Assembly: GCA_965224235.1 (NCBI GenBank)
Contig: CBDCYP010000002.1
Location: forward strand, 2,108,001 to 2,172,000
Origin: G958295935 sp965224235
Lineage (GTDB): Bacteria; Chloroflexota; Dehalococcoidia; Lucifugimonadales; Lucifugimonadaceae
Length of the DNA stretch: 64,000 nt
Reading direction: 5' to 3'
Made by a program: the position numbers and the translations under genes. Below the pieces are notes generated by a model that made no database searches, was not told the origin of the DNA, and saw only the letters and a program-made list of their open reading frames with translations. Below, piece by piece: positions 26,998 through 34,900 of the stretch. Numbering within the stretch: the first letter of the stretch is position 1; every line of letters begins with the position of its first letter.

Positions 26998-28362
26998 ATG
27001 CAGGACATCTACGCCCATATCGAGGACCACGTCGACGAGAGCATTTCGATGTTGATGGATCTCGTCCGGCAACCAAGCATCTCCGCACAGGGCATCGGAT
27101 TCGACAAGGCTCCGGGCCTGGTCAAGCAGATGTTCGAGTCGGCCGGACTGGCAGTCGAGATCATCCCCGTACCCAACGACGGCAATCCGGTAGTGCTCGG
27201 CACGATGGACGGCGCATCCGACAGGACGCTGCTTTTCTACACACACTACGACGTGCAGCCGCCGGAGCCGCTGGAACTGTGGGAGTCAGACCCGTTCGAG
27301 CCTCAACGTCGCGGAGACCGGCTGTTCGGCCGGGGTATGTCGGACGACAAGGGGAATATCGTGGCGCGCCTCGCCGCAATCAAGGCGTTCCGGGACACTC
27401 GCGGCGGGCTACCTTGCAACGTGAAGTTTCTGGCCGAGGGTGAAGAAGAGATCGGCAGTCGAAACCTTCGGCCGGTTATTGCGGAACGAGGCGGCGACTT
27501 CAAGGCCGACGCGTGTATCTGGGAAGGCGGAGGCCGTAACCTCAACAACGACCCGTTCCTGTATCAGGGATTAAAAGGGGTCCTCACGATCGACCTGCGG
27601 GCCCGTCAGCTGAGCGGCGACGCCCACTCGTCGTTTGCCGCGATCCTGCCGTCCGCCCCGTGGAGGCTCGTCCATGCCCTGGCAGCGATCAGGAGCGCCG
27701 ACGGCCGGATTCTCGTGCCGGGGTTCTACGACAACATCAAACCCGCTACCCCCAAAGAGCAGGCGGCCACGGCAAAACTGCCCGACGAGGGCCCTAGTTG
27801 GAAGGCGACCTTCGGCGCAGACACGTTCGTGGGAGATGCGGAAGGGGACGCCCTCAAGACCAACCTTCTGTTCGATCCGACCGCAAACATCGCCGGTATG
27901 TTGTCAGGGTACACGGGCCAGGGAATGAAAACGGTGCTGCCGGCAGAGGCGTCGGCCAAGATGGACTTCCGGCTCGTGCCCGATCAACGGCCCGGCGACA
28001 TATTCGACAAGTTGCGGGCGTACCTTGACGACCAGGGATTTGACGACGTCGAACTGGTTCTGATGGGCGCCGTCAATCCAGCGCGTACCGACATCGACTC
28101 GCCGTGGGTGCAGCTAGTCGCAATGACCGCAGAAGAGATATATGGCCGCAAGCCGGTAATAGCGCCCAACATGCCCGGCACAGGCCCCTGGTACGACTTC
28201 GGCGTAACGCTTGGAATCCCCATCTCGACGAGCGGGGTCGATCACCCTTCCCATAAAATTCACGCACCGAACGAGAATATCGCGATCGAAGACTTCCTGC
28301 TTGGGGCAAAGCACGCAGCCCTCATCATGGAACGGTTCGGTGAGGACGGCGCATCAGGGTAG
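26998..28362 (+). CDS. M20 family metallopeptidase/deacylase
   Basis: Zinc-dependent M20 dipeptidase-like enzyme of 454 aa. First metal motif FYTHYDVQPPEP, then GRGMSDDKGNIVARL (metal-bridging Asp), LAEGEEEIGSRN (catalytic Glu pair), a lid domain, and the C-terminal GVDHPSHKIHAPNENIAIEDF with the last metal His. ATG 26998 is preferred: GGGAG lies six bases upstream, whereas GTG 26935 has none. Family substrates are dipeptides or N-acyl amino acids. Confidence 0.9.
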   Translation: MQDIYAHIEDHVDESISMLMDLVRQPSISAQGIGFDKAPGLVKQMFESAGLAVEIIPVPNDGNPVVLGTMDGASDRTLLFYTHYDVQPPEPLELWESDPFEPQRRGDRLFGRGMSDDKGNIVARLAAIKAFRDTRGGLPCNVKFLAEGEEEIGSRNLRPVIAERGGDFKADACIWEGGGRNLNNDPFLYQGLKGVLTIDLRARQLSGDAHSSFAAILPSAPWRLVHALAAIRSADGRILVPGFYDNIKPATPKEQAATAKLPDEGPSWKATFGADTFVGDAEGDALKTNLLFDPTANIAGMLSGYTGQGMKTVLPAEASAKMDFRLVPDQRPGDIFDKLRAYLDDQGFDDVELVLMGAVNPARTDIDSPWVQLVAMTAEEIYGRKPVIAPNMPGTGPWYDFGVTLGIPISTSGVDHPSHKIHAPNENIAIEDFLLGAKHAALIMERFGEDGASG

Positions 28363-28474
28363 CCCAAGCCTGTACGCAACTTGAACAGGCCGATTCGATG
28401 GACCGATCGACACACACATGGCGTCCGCCCGTTAATACCCCTGACGGGCCCGTTAATGGAAGGGACCTGGACGT

Positions 28475-30481
28475 ATGAATCAGGACGGCACAGGCCAGCC
28501 AGTTGAAGAAGGGACCTTGCTCTGGGAACCCTCGGAGGAACTCCGGTCGAATTCAAACATCGTAAAGTTCATCGAATGGCTCGGGCAGACAAAGGACCTG
28601 CGGTTCGAAACTTATGACGAACTACTGCAATGGTCGGTAGACGATCTTGAAGGTTTCTGGGCTGCCATCTGGGACTACTTCCAGATCATTTCGCACAGCC
28701 CGCACTCGCGTGTCCTGACTGAGTCGCGCATGCCCGGCGCCGAATGGTTCCCGGGCGCCGCGCTCAACTACGCGGAACACGTTCTTCGTCAGCGAGACGA
28801 TCATCCGGCCTTCATCTCCAAGTCCGAGATACGGCCGACAAGCACCCTCACCTATCGGGAGGTCCACGATCAGGTCGCACGCATGGCGGCCGGATTGCGG
28901 GCTATGGGCGTGCGCAAGGGCGACCGGGTCGCGGCGTACATGCCGAACATCCCAGAGACCGCCATCGCGTGTCTGGCCGCAACGAGCATCGGCGCAATAT
29001 GGGCGACCTGCGCCCCCGAGTTCGGTATCCGTAGCGTTGTGGAGCGACTCCGGCAGATCGCCCCAAAGGTCTTGTTCGCCGCAGATGGCTATCGCTTCAA
29101 CGGGAAGGACTATCCGCGCCTCGAACAGGCCGCGGAAATTCAGAGTCAGATACCGTCGGTGGAGCAATTGGTAATGGTCCCGTATCTCTACGAACAGCCG
29201 TGCCTCGAAGGCCTGCAAAACGCCATGTATTGGCGCGACGCGGAACGGGACGCCATCGAGATCGAATTTGAACCCGTAGGCTTTGACCATCCCCTCTGGG
29301 TGCTGTTCTCATCCGGGACCACCGGCCTGCCGAAGCCAATAGTCCACGGGCATGGCGGGGTAATCCTCGAACACATCAAGTGCCAGTCGTTGCAGTTCAA
29401 TCTCGGCAGCGACGATACGCTTCTGTGGTTCAGCACCACCGGGTGGATGATGTGGAACTTCGACATCAGCGGCCTGATGCTGGGGATGACGGTCGTCCTG
29501 TATGACGGCAACCCGGTGTACCCCGACTTGCGCAACCTGTGGGACCTGGCTGAAGAGACAAAGGCGACGTACTTCGGCACCAGCGCGCCGTTTATCCACG
29601 CGTGCATGAAGGAGGGAATACGGCCGGGCAAGGAATACGATCTCCACCGCATAAAGGGTGTGGGTTCGACCGCCGCGCCGCTGTCGCCCGAGGGGTTCCA
29701 GTGGATTTACGACAACATAGGGTCGAATGTTCACGTGGGTTCGTTCTGCGGCGGAACAGACGTTTGCACAGGGTTTATCGGCCCGGTCCCGTTGTTGCCG
29801 GTGCACGCCGGCGAGATACAGGCGGCGTGCCTTGGCAGCAAGGTGGAGGCGTTCGATCCCGGCGGCAATCCTGTGGTCGACGAAGTGGGTGAACTGGTCC
29901 TGACGGCGCCCCTGCCCTCAATGCCGCTTTTCTTCTGGAACGATCCGGACGGTGAGCGCTACCGGGAAAGCTACTATGACGACTTCCCCGGTGTGTGGCG
30001 GCATGGCGATTGGGTCAAGAAGACCGAGCGGTCGACATTCGTCGTCTACGGCCGTTCCGACTCCACCCTAAACAGGAGCGGGGTTCGGATGGGAACGAGC
30101 GAGTTCTACAGGGTCATCGAAGAGATGGACGAAGTACAGGACAGCCTGGTCATAGACACCGGCCGACCGAATGAACAGGGGCAACTGCTGTTGTTCTTGC
30201 AACTAAGCGACGGCGTGGGGCTTGATGAGGAACTGCAGGGCCGGATCAGGACCAGGCTTCGTCAACTTCTGTCTCCGAGGCACTCCCCGGACCAGATTTT
30301 CGCCGTGCCCGAGGTGCCGAAAACGCTGAACGACAAGAAGCTGGAAGTGCCGGTGAAGCGAATCATCACAGGAGCAGTCGCCGGGGAGGTGATAAACCGC
30401 GACGTGATGTCCAACCCCGAGTCGATTGAATTCTTCGTCGAGTTTGGCAAAAAGTTCAGGGAAACGGCCCAGCCCATCTGA
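28475..30481 (+). CDS. Acetoacetate--CoA ligase-like AMP-forming synthetase
   Basis: 668-aa adenylate-forming enzyme. The N-terminal ACAS-N segment (WAAIWDYFQIISHSPHSRVL, about 65-85) and length match acetoacetyl-CoA synthetases rather than acetyl-CoA synthetase. Adenylation core: FSSGTTGLPKPIVHGHGG (about 278-295), then GVGSTAAPLSPEGFQWIYD. YGRSDSTLNRSGVRMGTSEFY contains the hinge Asp, and VPKTLNDKKLEVPVKRII holds the catalytic Lys. It activates acetoacetate or a similar short-chain oxo acid to the CoA thioester. Confidence 0.87.
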   Translation: MNQDGTGQPVEEGTLLWEPSEELRSNSNIVKFIEWLGQTKDLRFETYDELLQWSVDDLEGFWAAIWDYFQIISHSPHSRVLTESRMPGAEWFPGAALNYAEHVLRQRDDHPAFISKSEIRPTSTLTYREVHDQVARMAAGLRAMGVRKGDRVAAYMPNIPETAIACLAATSIGAIWATCAPEFGIRSVVERLRQIAPKVLFAADGYRFNGKDYPRLEQAAEIQSQIPSVEQLVMVPYLYEQPCLEGLQNAMYWRDAERDAIEIEFEPVGFDHPLWVLFSSGTTGLPKPIVHGHGGVILEHIKCQSLQFNLGSDDTLLWFSTTGWMMWNFDISGLMLGMTVVLYDGNPVYPDLRNLWDLAEETKATYFGTSAPFIHACMKEGIRPGKEYDLHRIKGVGSTAAPLSPEGFQWIYDNIGSNVHVGSFCGGTDVCTGFIGPVPLLPVHAGEIQAACLGSKVEAFDPGGNPVVDEVGELVLTAPLPSMPLFFWNDPDGERYRESYYDDFPGVWRHGDWVKKTERSTFVVYGRSDSTLNRSGVRMGTSEFYRVIEEMDEVQDSLVIDTGRPNEQGQLLLFLQLSDGVGLDEELQGRIRTRLRQLLSPRHSPDQIFAVPEVPKTLNDKKLEVPVKRIITGAVAGEVINRDVMSNPESIEFFVEFGKKFRETAQPI

Positions 30482-30527
30482 TCCCGCCTCGCTCGACAGG
30501 GCCGCCGACTCGTCCCCCGGCGGGAGA

Positions 30528-30552
30528 CCCCGAGGCCCGTACTTCCTCGGGG
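30528..30552. terminator. Hairpin between convergent synthetase and tRNA-Pro
   Basis: Perfect 8-bp stem CCCCGAGG / CCTCGGGG with a 9-base loop, 47 bases after the synthetase stop. There is no T-run, so it is a weak intrinsic terminator at best; it could serve either direction. Confidence 0.4.
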
Positions 30553-30585
30553 CCGGATAACGTCGAAAGTCTGCTGCCAAGGAAT

Positions 30586-30660
30586 TGGTCGGGGCGGCGG
30601 GAATCGAACCCACGACCCCCTGCTCCCAAAGCAGGTGCGCTTCCGCTGCGCCACGCCCCG
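30586..30660 (-). tRNA. tRNA-Pro, anticodon TGG
   Basis: On the minus strand the acceptor CGGGGCG pairs with CGCCCCG, followed by A and an encoded CCA. The anticodon stem CCTGC/GCAGG encloses TTTGGGA, giving anticodon TGG. The T arm is GTGGG-TTCGATT-CCCGC. Upstream on the minus strand TATAAC (about 30672-30677) is a plausible -10. A partial, mutated copy of its 5' two-thirds lies exactly 1850 bases away (32463-32508). Confidence 0.97.
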
Positions 30661-31040
30661 ACCGTTTGATGTTATACGAGTCGTGGGAGTGCGGCGGGCT
30701 GCTTCACGTGTCATTCGCGCGGAACCTGAATCAGTCGCCAGCCCTAGAAGGAGGGGCTGAGTAATAGCGATCCTCAGGGATTGGTTCAGATCATCGGGAG
30801 CGGGTTCTTCATTCGTCGGCTTAACGTTCGATGTCAGGTTGACACTCGCCGTCCGAGATTTTGTGCCCGCACCTCACCATTTCTTTACACACGAGTCGAG
30901 AGTGCGTCAGGTCGGAAATCGAAGCCGACAGTGGTCACATGCCCGACCGATAGACACCGGTTCGGGCAACTTCTCACAATGGCTGCAACCATACTTGCCG
31001 AATGTCCACAAAGCCGGGTCGAGTGCGGCACAAGTATCAG
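30661..31040. other. Gene-free stretch between tRNA-Pro and the cassette
   Basis: 380 bases with no convincing coding sequence on either strand. Short open frames here have no family resemblance. The first 20 or so bases hold the probable tRNA-Pro promoter. No long repeat or strong hairpin was noticed. Confidence 0.5.
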
Positions 31041-31790
31041 TTAGTCCCGGCGGTCCACCGATCTTTGTCGCCGCGACGGCTGCCTGCCAGGTGCCTTGGA
31101 TTTCTTGCCTGGTCGATTCGCCAACCCACCCTGAGCACCTAAGACTCCAAGGTTTCCGGTAACCCGACGGACATGGACGTCTACCGCGACGGGGATGACT
31201 TCTATGTTGTCTATCTTGGCCCCGCCCGGAGCAACAAGCATCCGTATCCACATGGGTCCAATCTTTTGACCTCTAAGTAGGGGAAAGCGGGACTGTCCCC
31301 TGTAGCTGGTACGGAGGTAACTGAGCAACTCTCCAGCGTTTCCAACGCCAGAATCCACTACGCGGCTCACCGGATTCCCCCCTGCGGCAAGGCTGCGGGC
31401 AATGACGTTCCACGCAGAGGAGTCGGGGCCATGACGTTGGCTCACTCCGTATTGGGACAGCCTTTCGCGGAGCGTGGAGATCGGGATTGCTGAAGCCTCA
31501 GCGGGTTCAAAAAGCTCCGGATAGGCTTGATATAGCTCGATGCCGTTGTTCCATAGACGCGTGGCATCCCGGGCACGGTCCATGGCTGCAATGAAAGTCA
31601 GAAACTGGCGCACGGTTCGGTTTGACGCGCCCGAAACGCGCAGGCGTGTCACGCATTCGACTTCCGGCATTCGCTGCCATGTGCTGCCCGGCGCCACATC
31701 CCTGGCGGACATGTCTAACTGGTCATCGTAGAAGTCACTGGCGATTGCCCCTGCCACTGTGGCGGCGTGGCGAATGTCCGGTGCGCGCAT
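31041..31790 (-). CDS. HhH-GPD DNA-glycosylase-like protein (tentative)
   Basis: 249 aa, second gene of a two-gene unit 12 bases behind the DUF6884 gene. The middle and C-terminal parts read like a helix-hairpin-helix base-excision fold: FPLLRGQKIGPMWIRMLV (residues 170-188) followed by IPVAVDVHVRRVTGNLGV, where an Asp in VDVHV sits at the place of the catalytic Asp in EndoIII-type glycosylases. No C-terminal iron-sulfur Cys cluster is seen. The tail after residue 220 is basic (Lys/Arg/Gln). The assignment is by motif only; a restriction or RNA-binding role is possible. Confidence 0.55.
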   Translation of the reverse strand: MRAPDIRHAATVAGAIASDFYDDQLDMSARDVAPGSTWQRMPEVECVTRLRVSGASNRTVRQFLTFIAAMDRARDATRLWNNGIELYQAYPELFEPAEASAIPISTLRERLSQYGVSQRHGPDSSAWNVIARSLAAGGNPVSRVVDSGVGNAGELLSYLRTSYRGQSRFPLLRGQKIGPMWIRMLVAPGGAKIDNIEVIPVAVDVHVRRVTGNLGVLGAQGGLANRPGKKSKAPGRQPSRRQRSVDRRD

Positions 31791-31802
31791 CCTGAACTAC
31801 CC

Positions 31803-32273
31803 TCATCCTTCCTGAGAACACGAAGTTATGTGTTCTCGATACCAGGCATATTGCCGACCCTGTCCGACCACATGTGCCAGTGGGCGCCGAACGACAACAC
31901 CGGCATCGCGAAGGCCCTTCTCCAAGCCGTATTCGACGTAAAGTTTGCCCGCGTGAATCTCAATGGTCTTTCCATCCAACTCCGGGATCTCTGTCGCCAA
32001 GTCATTCAACACTCGTAGCGACCACTCACGACGCTCAGTGGCGCGGAGGTCGGCCAAAGACAGGTCATATGGCTCAATGCATGTGCCGGGGGCTAGGAGC
32101 CCGTGTTCGGCGCTAAGAATGTACCAGGGACAGCCATGCAACTCCGCATATGACATCCGATACTGCCAAAGTGTTGAGGTGTAGACGTCTCGGGCCGGGC
32201 CAGCCCGATGGCGCTTACGCTTGACGCAGCCGACGAGAATAAAGTCAACCAACTCGCAGGTATGATTCACCAT
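31803..32273 (-). CDS. DUF6884-type protein
   Basis: 156 aa. The N-terminal half shows the pattern VDFILVGCVKRKRHRAGPARDVY and then PWYILSAEHGLLAPG, followed by EPYDLSLADL, as in DUF6884 proteins, which are often found in phages and defence or island regions and resemble the N-terminal fold of YaaA/TGT-related proteins. Biochemical function is unknown. ATG 32273 has GGAGG about eleven bases upstream. It is the first gene of the minus-strand pair, which lies wholly between the intact tRNA-Pro and its broken copy. Confidence 0.68.
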   Translation of the reverse strand: MVNHTCELVDFILVGCVKRKRHRAGPARDVYTSTLWQYRMSYAELHGCPWYILSAEHGLLAPGTCIEPYDLSLADLRATERREWSLRVLNDLATEIPELDGKTIEIHAGKLYVEYGLEKGLRDAGVVVRRPLAHVVGQGRQYAWYREHITSCSQEG

Positions 32274-32462
32274 CGAGTGCTACCGCCTCCAATTCTGTGC
32301 TCCTATAGGACAGGGAATCCACGGGTAAAAAGTGTCAACTCCGACCCGCCAATCTCCTGGCGAAGCTATCCGATCAACACTGACCTGAACCGCCAGCCTG
32401 AACCTGAGCACGAAGGTTCCTGATTTTATCCAGTCTGGTTGAGTTTGGGAGACCCAAGCTCC

Positions 32463-32508
32463 CGACCCCATGCTCCCAAAGCAGGGGCGCTTCCGCTGCG
32501 CCACGCCC
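32463..32508 (-). repeat. Partial, decayed copy of tRNA-Pro
   Basis: 46 bases matching 30613-30658 of the intact tRNA-Pro with two mismatches (bases 32470 and 32486). The match covers the 5' acceptor strand, D arm and anticodon arm, including TTTGGGA. The T arm and 3' acceptor are unrecognisable, so no functional tRNA can form. The upstream side also resembles the promoter region of the intact gene (TATAAAA on the minus strand). It marks the other border of the DUF6884 cassette. Confidence 0.85.
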
Positions 32509-32671
32509 TTTCGATTTTATACACGTGGTGGGCTAGCGCAGGGCCAAGTTCGGTTCGTTTAGTCGCAGGGGCCAAACGAAGAGGGACAGACCTTCATGCC
32601 TAATATCGCATTAATCACCGCAACTGTGGAAGTCTCAGTGGCAGTATCAATCGCGGCCTGCGGCACCTTCC

Positions 32672-33082
32672 TCAACGTGCCGTCGACTCGGCTCCTCTCT
32701 TGGCCCGTCTCCATGCAAGAAACATCAGGACGGTACAAATGCCGATCAAGATCAAGCCCAGATAGTAGGTCACTGCAAACAGCGAGGTCGGGTCGATAAA
32801 GACTAGGCCTAACAACATCGGTACAGACAGTGCCAAGAGCGCCAACGAAGTTCTCACTGCAACTTTAGCGAGGCCCGCCCCCACAAACAGAAAGATGGAT
32901 ACCAGGAGGGCGAATGCGCCAGCTACCTGCACATCTTCAGACGTGGTGCCCTCATCGTCTGTCTCCACCTCAAACGACTCCTCAACACTTATGGCCACAG
33001 ATCCGAACAGATAAGCCGAACACCCACCCAAAAATAGAAAAGTCGCAGCTATCAACCCGAGTATCAGCACGGTAGTTCTCAT
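32672..33082 (-). CDS. Small membrane protein, possible lipoprotein
   Basis: 136 aa, not recognised. The N-terminus MRTTVLILGLIAATFLFLGG is followed by CSAYLF, so LGGC could be a lipobox. An acidic loop (EVETDDEGTTSEDVQ, about 38-52) separates the first hydrophobic helix from three more (about 55-70, 75-98, 100-122). It ends in a basic RRAKRG tail. The hydrophobicity pattern and the ATG start favour a real gene; no function can be given. Confidence 0.6.
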   Translation of the reverse strand: MRTTVLILGLIAATFLFLGGCSAYLFGSVAISVEESFEVETDDEGTTSEDVQVAGAFALLVSIFLFVGAGLAKVAVRTSLALLALSVPMLLGLVFIDPTSLFAVTYYLGLILIGICTVLMFLAWRRAKRGAESTAR

Positions 33083-33210
33083 TTTGCGAGCCTACAACTT
33101 CAAAAGAACCATATGAGATCGCCGATTTCGAAATGACGGGGATTAGGCACGTAGCGTAATCCAGCCAATGCTCATTGGCAATGTTGTGCTCTTGACGAGA
33201 AGGCGCGGCT

Positions 33211-33345
33211 GGACGTTGCTCAAATCGTTGCCAAAACACAACTGAAAACTTCTTGAATTACGGAATTCGTAGGCGGATAATTTAGTTCTCGGGTGTCCAG
33301 GGGTGCTGGTGGGTCTGACGCCGGGTGTTCCCGGCGAGCCCACGG
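33211..33345 (+). repeat. Direct repeat, left copy, upstream of first MFS gene
   Basis: Starts GGACGTTGCTCAAATCGTTG and is nearly identical for about 60 bases, then clearly similar, to 34772-34900. It marks the left edge of a 1561-base unit that includes the whole MFS gene. The 405 bases between the small membrane gene (ends 33082) and the MFS ATG hold no other gene. Confidence 0.8.
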
Positions 33346-33487
33346 ACAGCTTCGGCGCCCATAGAGTCCAGAGACGGCCACCCTCACCGGACCAACCACA
33401 ACTGCAGACGCCCCGCCGAACAGGCGACCAGTCCGCGCCCTCCGCAGAGATAACCCACTCGGGGTTATCAGGTCTGGCCAGTTCCGC

Positions 33488-34675
33488 ATGTACTGGTTGG
33501 CCGGCTTCCTTGGTTTCACCGCGTACTCCATGCAGATGCTGACCAGGGGTTGGCTCATGGAGCAGTTGACCGGCTCTCCGTTCCTGGTAGCTCTGGTCCC
33601 GGCCGGCATGATGCTGCCCATGTTGTTCCTGTCATTATTCGGCGGAGTCCTCGCCGACAGGCTGGACATACGAAAAGTAGTCGTCGCGTCGGACATTTCA
33701 ACCTTTGCGGGCTATGTAATAGTTACTTTGCTGGCTGTGTTCGAGGTTCTGGCGCCGTGGCAATTGATAGCCATCTCGATCTGGAACGGAGTCGGACTGG
33801 CGCTGGCCATGCCCGCCCGGCAATTGCTTGTCAATGGACTCGTGCGTCGAGACCAACTGCGGACAGCCGTCGGGTTGTCGATAACTACGTACAGCGCCGC
33901 CCAGATCGTGGGCGCACCGCTAGCCGGAGTCCTGATCGCCGGAGCGGGTCCCGAATGGGCGCTCGGCGCAAGCGCTTTCATGATGTTGCCGGCCATTCTT
34001 TTGTACAGCGGTATCCGTCGGCCGAGACGACGACCAGCAACGGACCGTCGCCTGCCATTGACGACCACCCTCAGGATCGGCCTGGCTTTCACGTTCGCGT
34101 CACCGGCGCTGAGAACCATGATGATCGGCGCGTTGATAGTCACGTTCACCATGGGACCGTTTGAGGCGCTTATGCCGATATTCGCGGCGGATGTGCTCAA
34201 CGTTGGACCGACCGCTCTGGGCAACCTCGTGCTTGCCGCCGGAGTCGGCTCACTCGCGGGCTCTCTGGGAGTCGTGACGTTCGGCCCTGGATTTGACCAG
34301 AGAAAGATCGCCATCGCTTCTGGGCTTATAACCGCATTGACGGTTACCGGCTTTGCCGCATCATCCTGGTTTCCGGTTTCGATCGTACTCGCCGCTCTCG
34401 CGGCGATGGCGATGACGGCGTTCATGGTCAACAACTTGACCGGCATTCATGTGGAAGCTCCGGACGCCATGCGGGGACGAGTTCTCAGCCTCCGTTTTCT
34501 CGTGGTTGGATCGCAGCCGGTGGGCGGCCTGTTGGTAGGAGCGCTTGCGGAGATATACGGAGCGCAGATCGCCGTGGCTGCATTGGCTCTCGCCGGGGCG
34601 GGCCTGCTGCTCGGCGTGCACCTGCTGAGGGCGCACGGTGAAAGGGGCGATTCGGCTGAACCCGCGGGCGGCTGA
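33488..34675 (+). CDS. MFS exporter (MFS_3/EntS-like), copy 1
   Basis: 395 aa, about 11-12 hydrophobic segments. GVLADRLDIRKVVVASDIS is the typical loop 2-3 motif of major facilitator exporters. It is about 75% identical by eye to the next gene. The first possible start is ATG 33488 inside the TM1 approach. Conserved codons for LGVIRSGQFR precede it in frame, but upstream there is a TAG at 33362-33364 and no ATG, GTG or TTG after it. So either both copies start at this shared ATG, or copy 1 has lost its true start. Confidence 0.82.
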   Translation: MYWLAGFLGFTAYSMQMLTRGWLMEQLTGSPFLVALVPAGMMLPMLFLSLFGGVLADRLDIRKVVVASDISTFAGYVIVTLLAVFEVLAPWQLIAISIWNGVGLALAMPARQLLVNGLVRRDQLRTAVGLSITTYSAAQIVGAPLAGVLIAGAGPEWALGASAFMMLPAILLYSGIRRPRRRPATDRRLPLTTTLRIGLAFTFASPALRTMMIGALIVTFTMGPFEALMPIFAADVLNVGPTALGNLVLAAGVGSLAGSLGVVTFGPGFDQRKIAIASGLITALTVTGFAASSWFPVSIVLAALAAMAMTAFMVNNLTGIHVEAPDAMRGRVLSLRFLVVGSQPVGGLLVGALAEIYGAQIAVAALALAGAGLLLGVHLLRAHGERGDSAEPAGG

Positions 34676-34771
34676 ACTGGTGAATTGACGTAAGGCCGCA
34701 TCGTCGGCAGTAACCCTCTACAGGGCAAGGCCTTTTCCCACCGGCGCGCGCTTCGGCGGGCAGGCAGGGTT

Positions 34772-34900
34772 GGACGTTGCTCAAATCGTTGCCAAAACAC
34801 AACTGAAAACTGCTTGAGTTACGGAATCCGTAGGCGGATACTTGAATACGTGGAGCATTGATGGGTCTGGCGCCGGGGGATCCCGGCGAGCCCGAGACAA
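34772..34900 (+). repeat. Direct repeat, right copy, upstream of second MFS gene
   Basis: Second copy of the sequence at 33211, 1561 bases downstream. It shares GGACGTTGCTCAAATCGTTG and the following CCAAAACACAACTGAAAACT, then diverges gradually. With the similar genes that follow, it shows a tandem segmental duplication. Confidence 0.8.

Noticed and set aside
30262..30714. 150-aa open frame over tRNA-Pro
   Set aside because: It is the antisense/sense read-through of the tRNA and its flank; the typical AQRKR translation comes from the tRNA itself.
30839..31162. 107-aa plus-strand frame in the tRNA-Pro cassette
   Set aside because: It overlaps the 249-aa minus-strand gene and shows no domain or start signal.
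33362..33364. TAG upstream of MFS copy 1 as a suppressed stop
   Set aside because: The sequence above it is not conserved at protein level with copy 2 beyond the last dozen residues; no sign of recoding.
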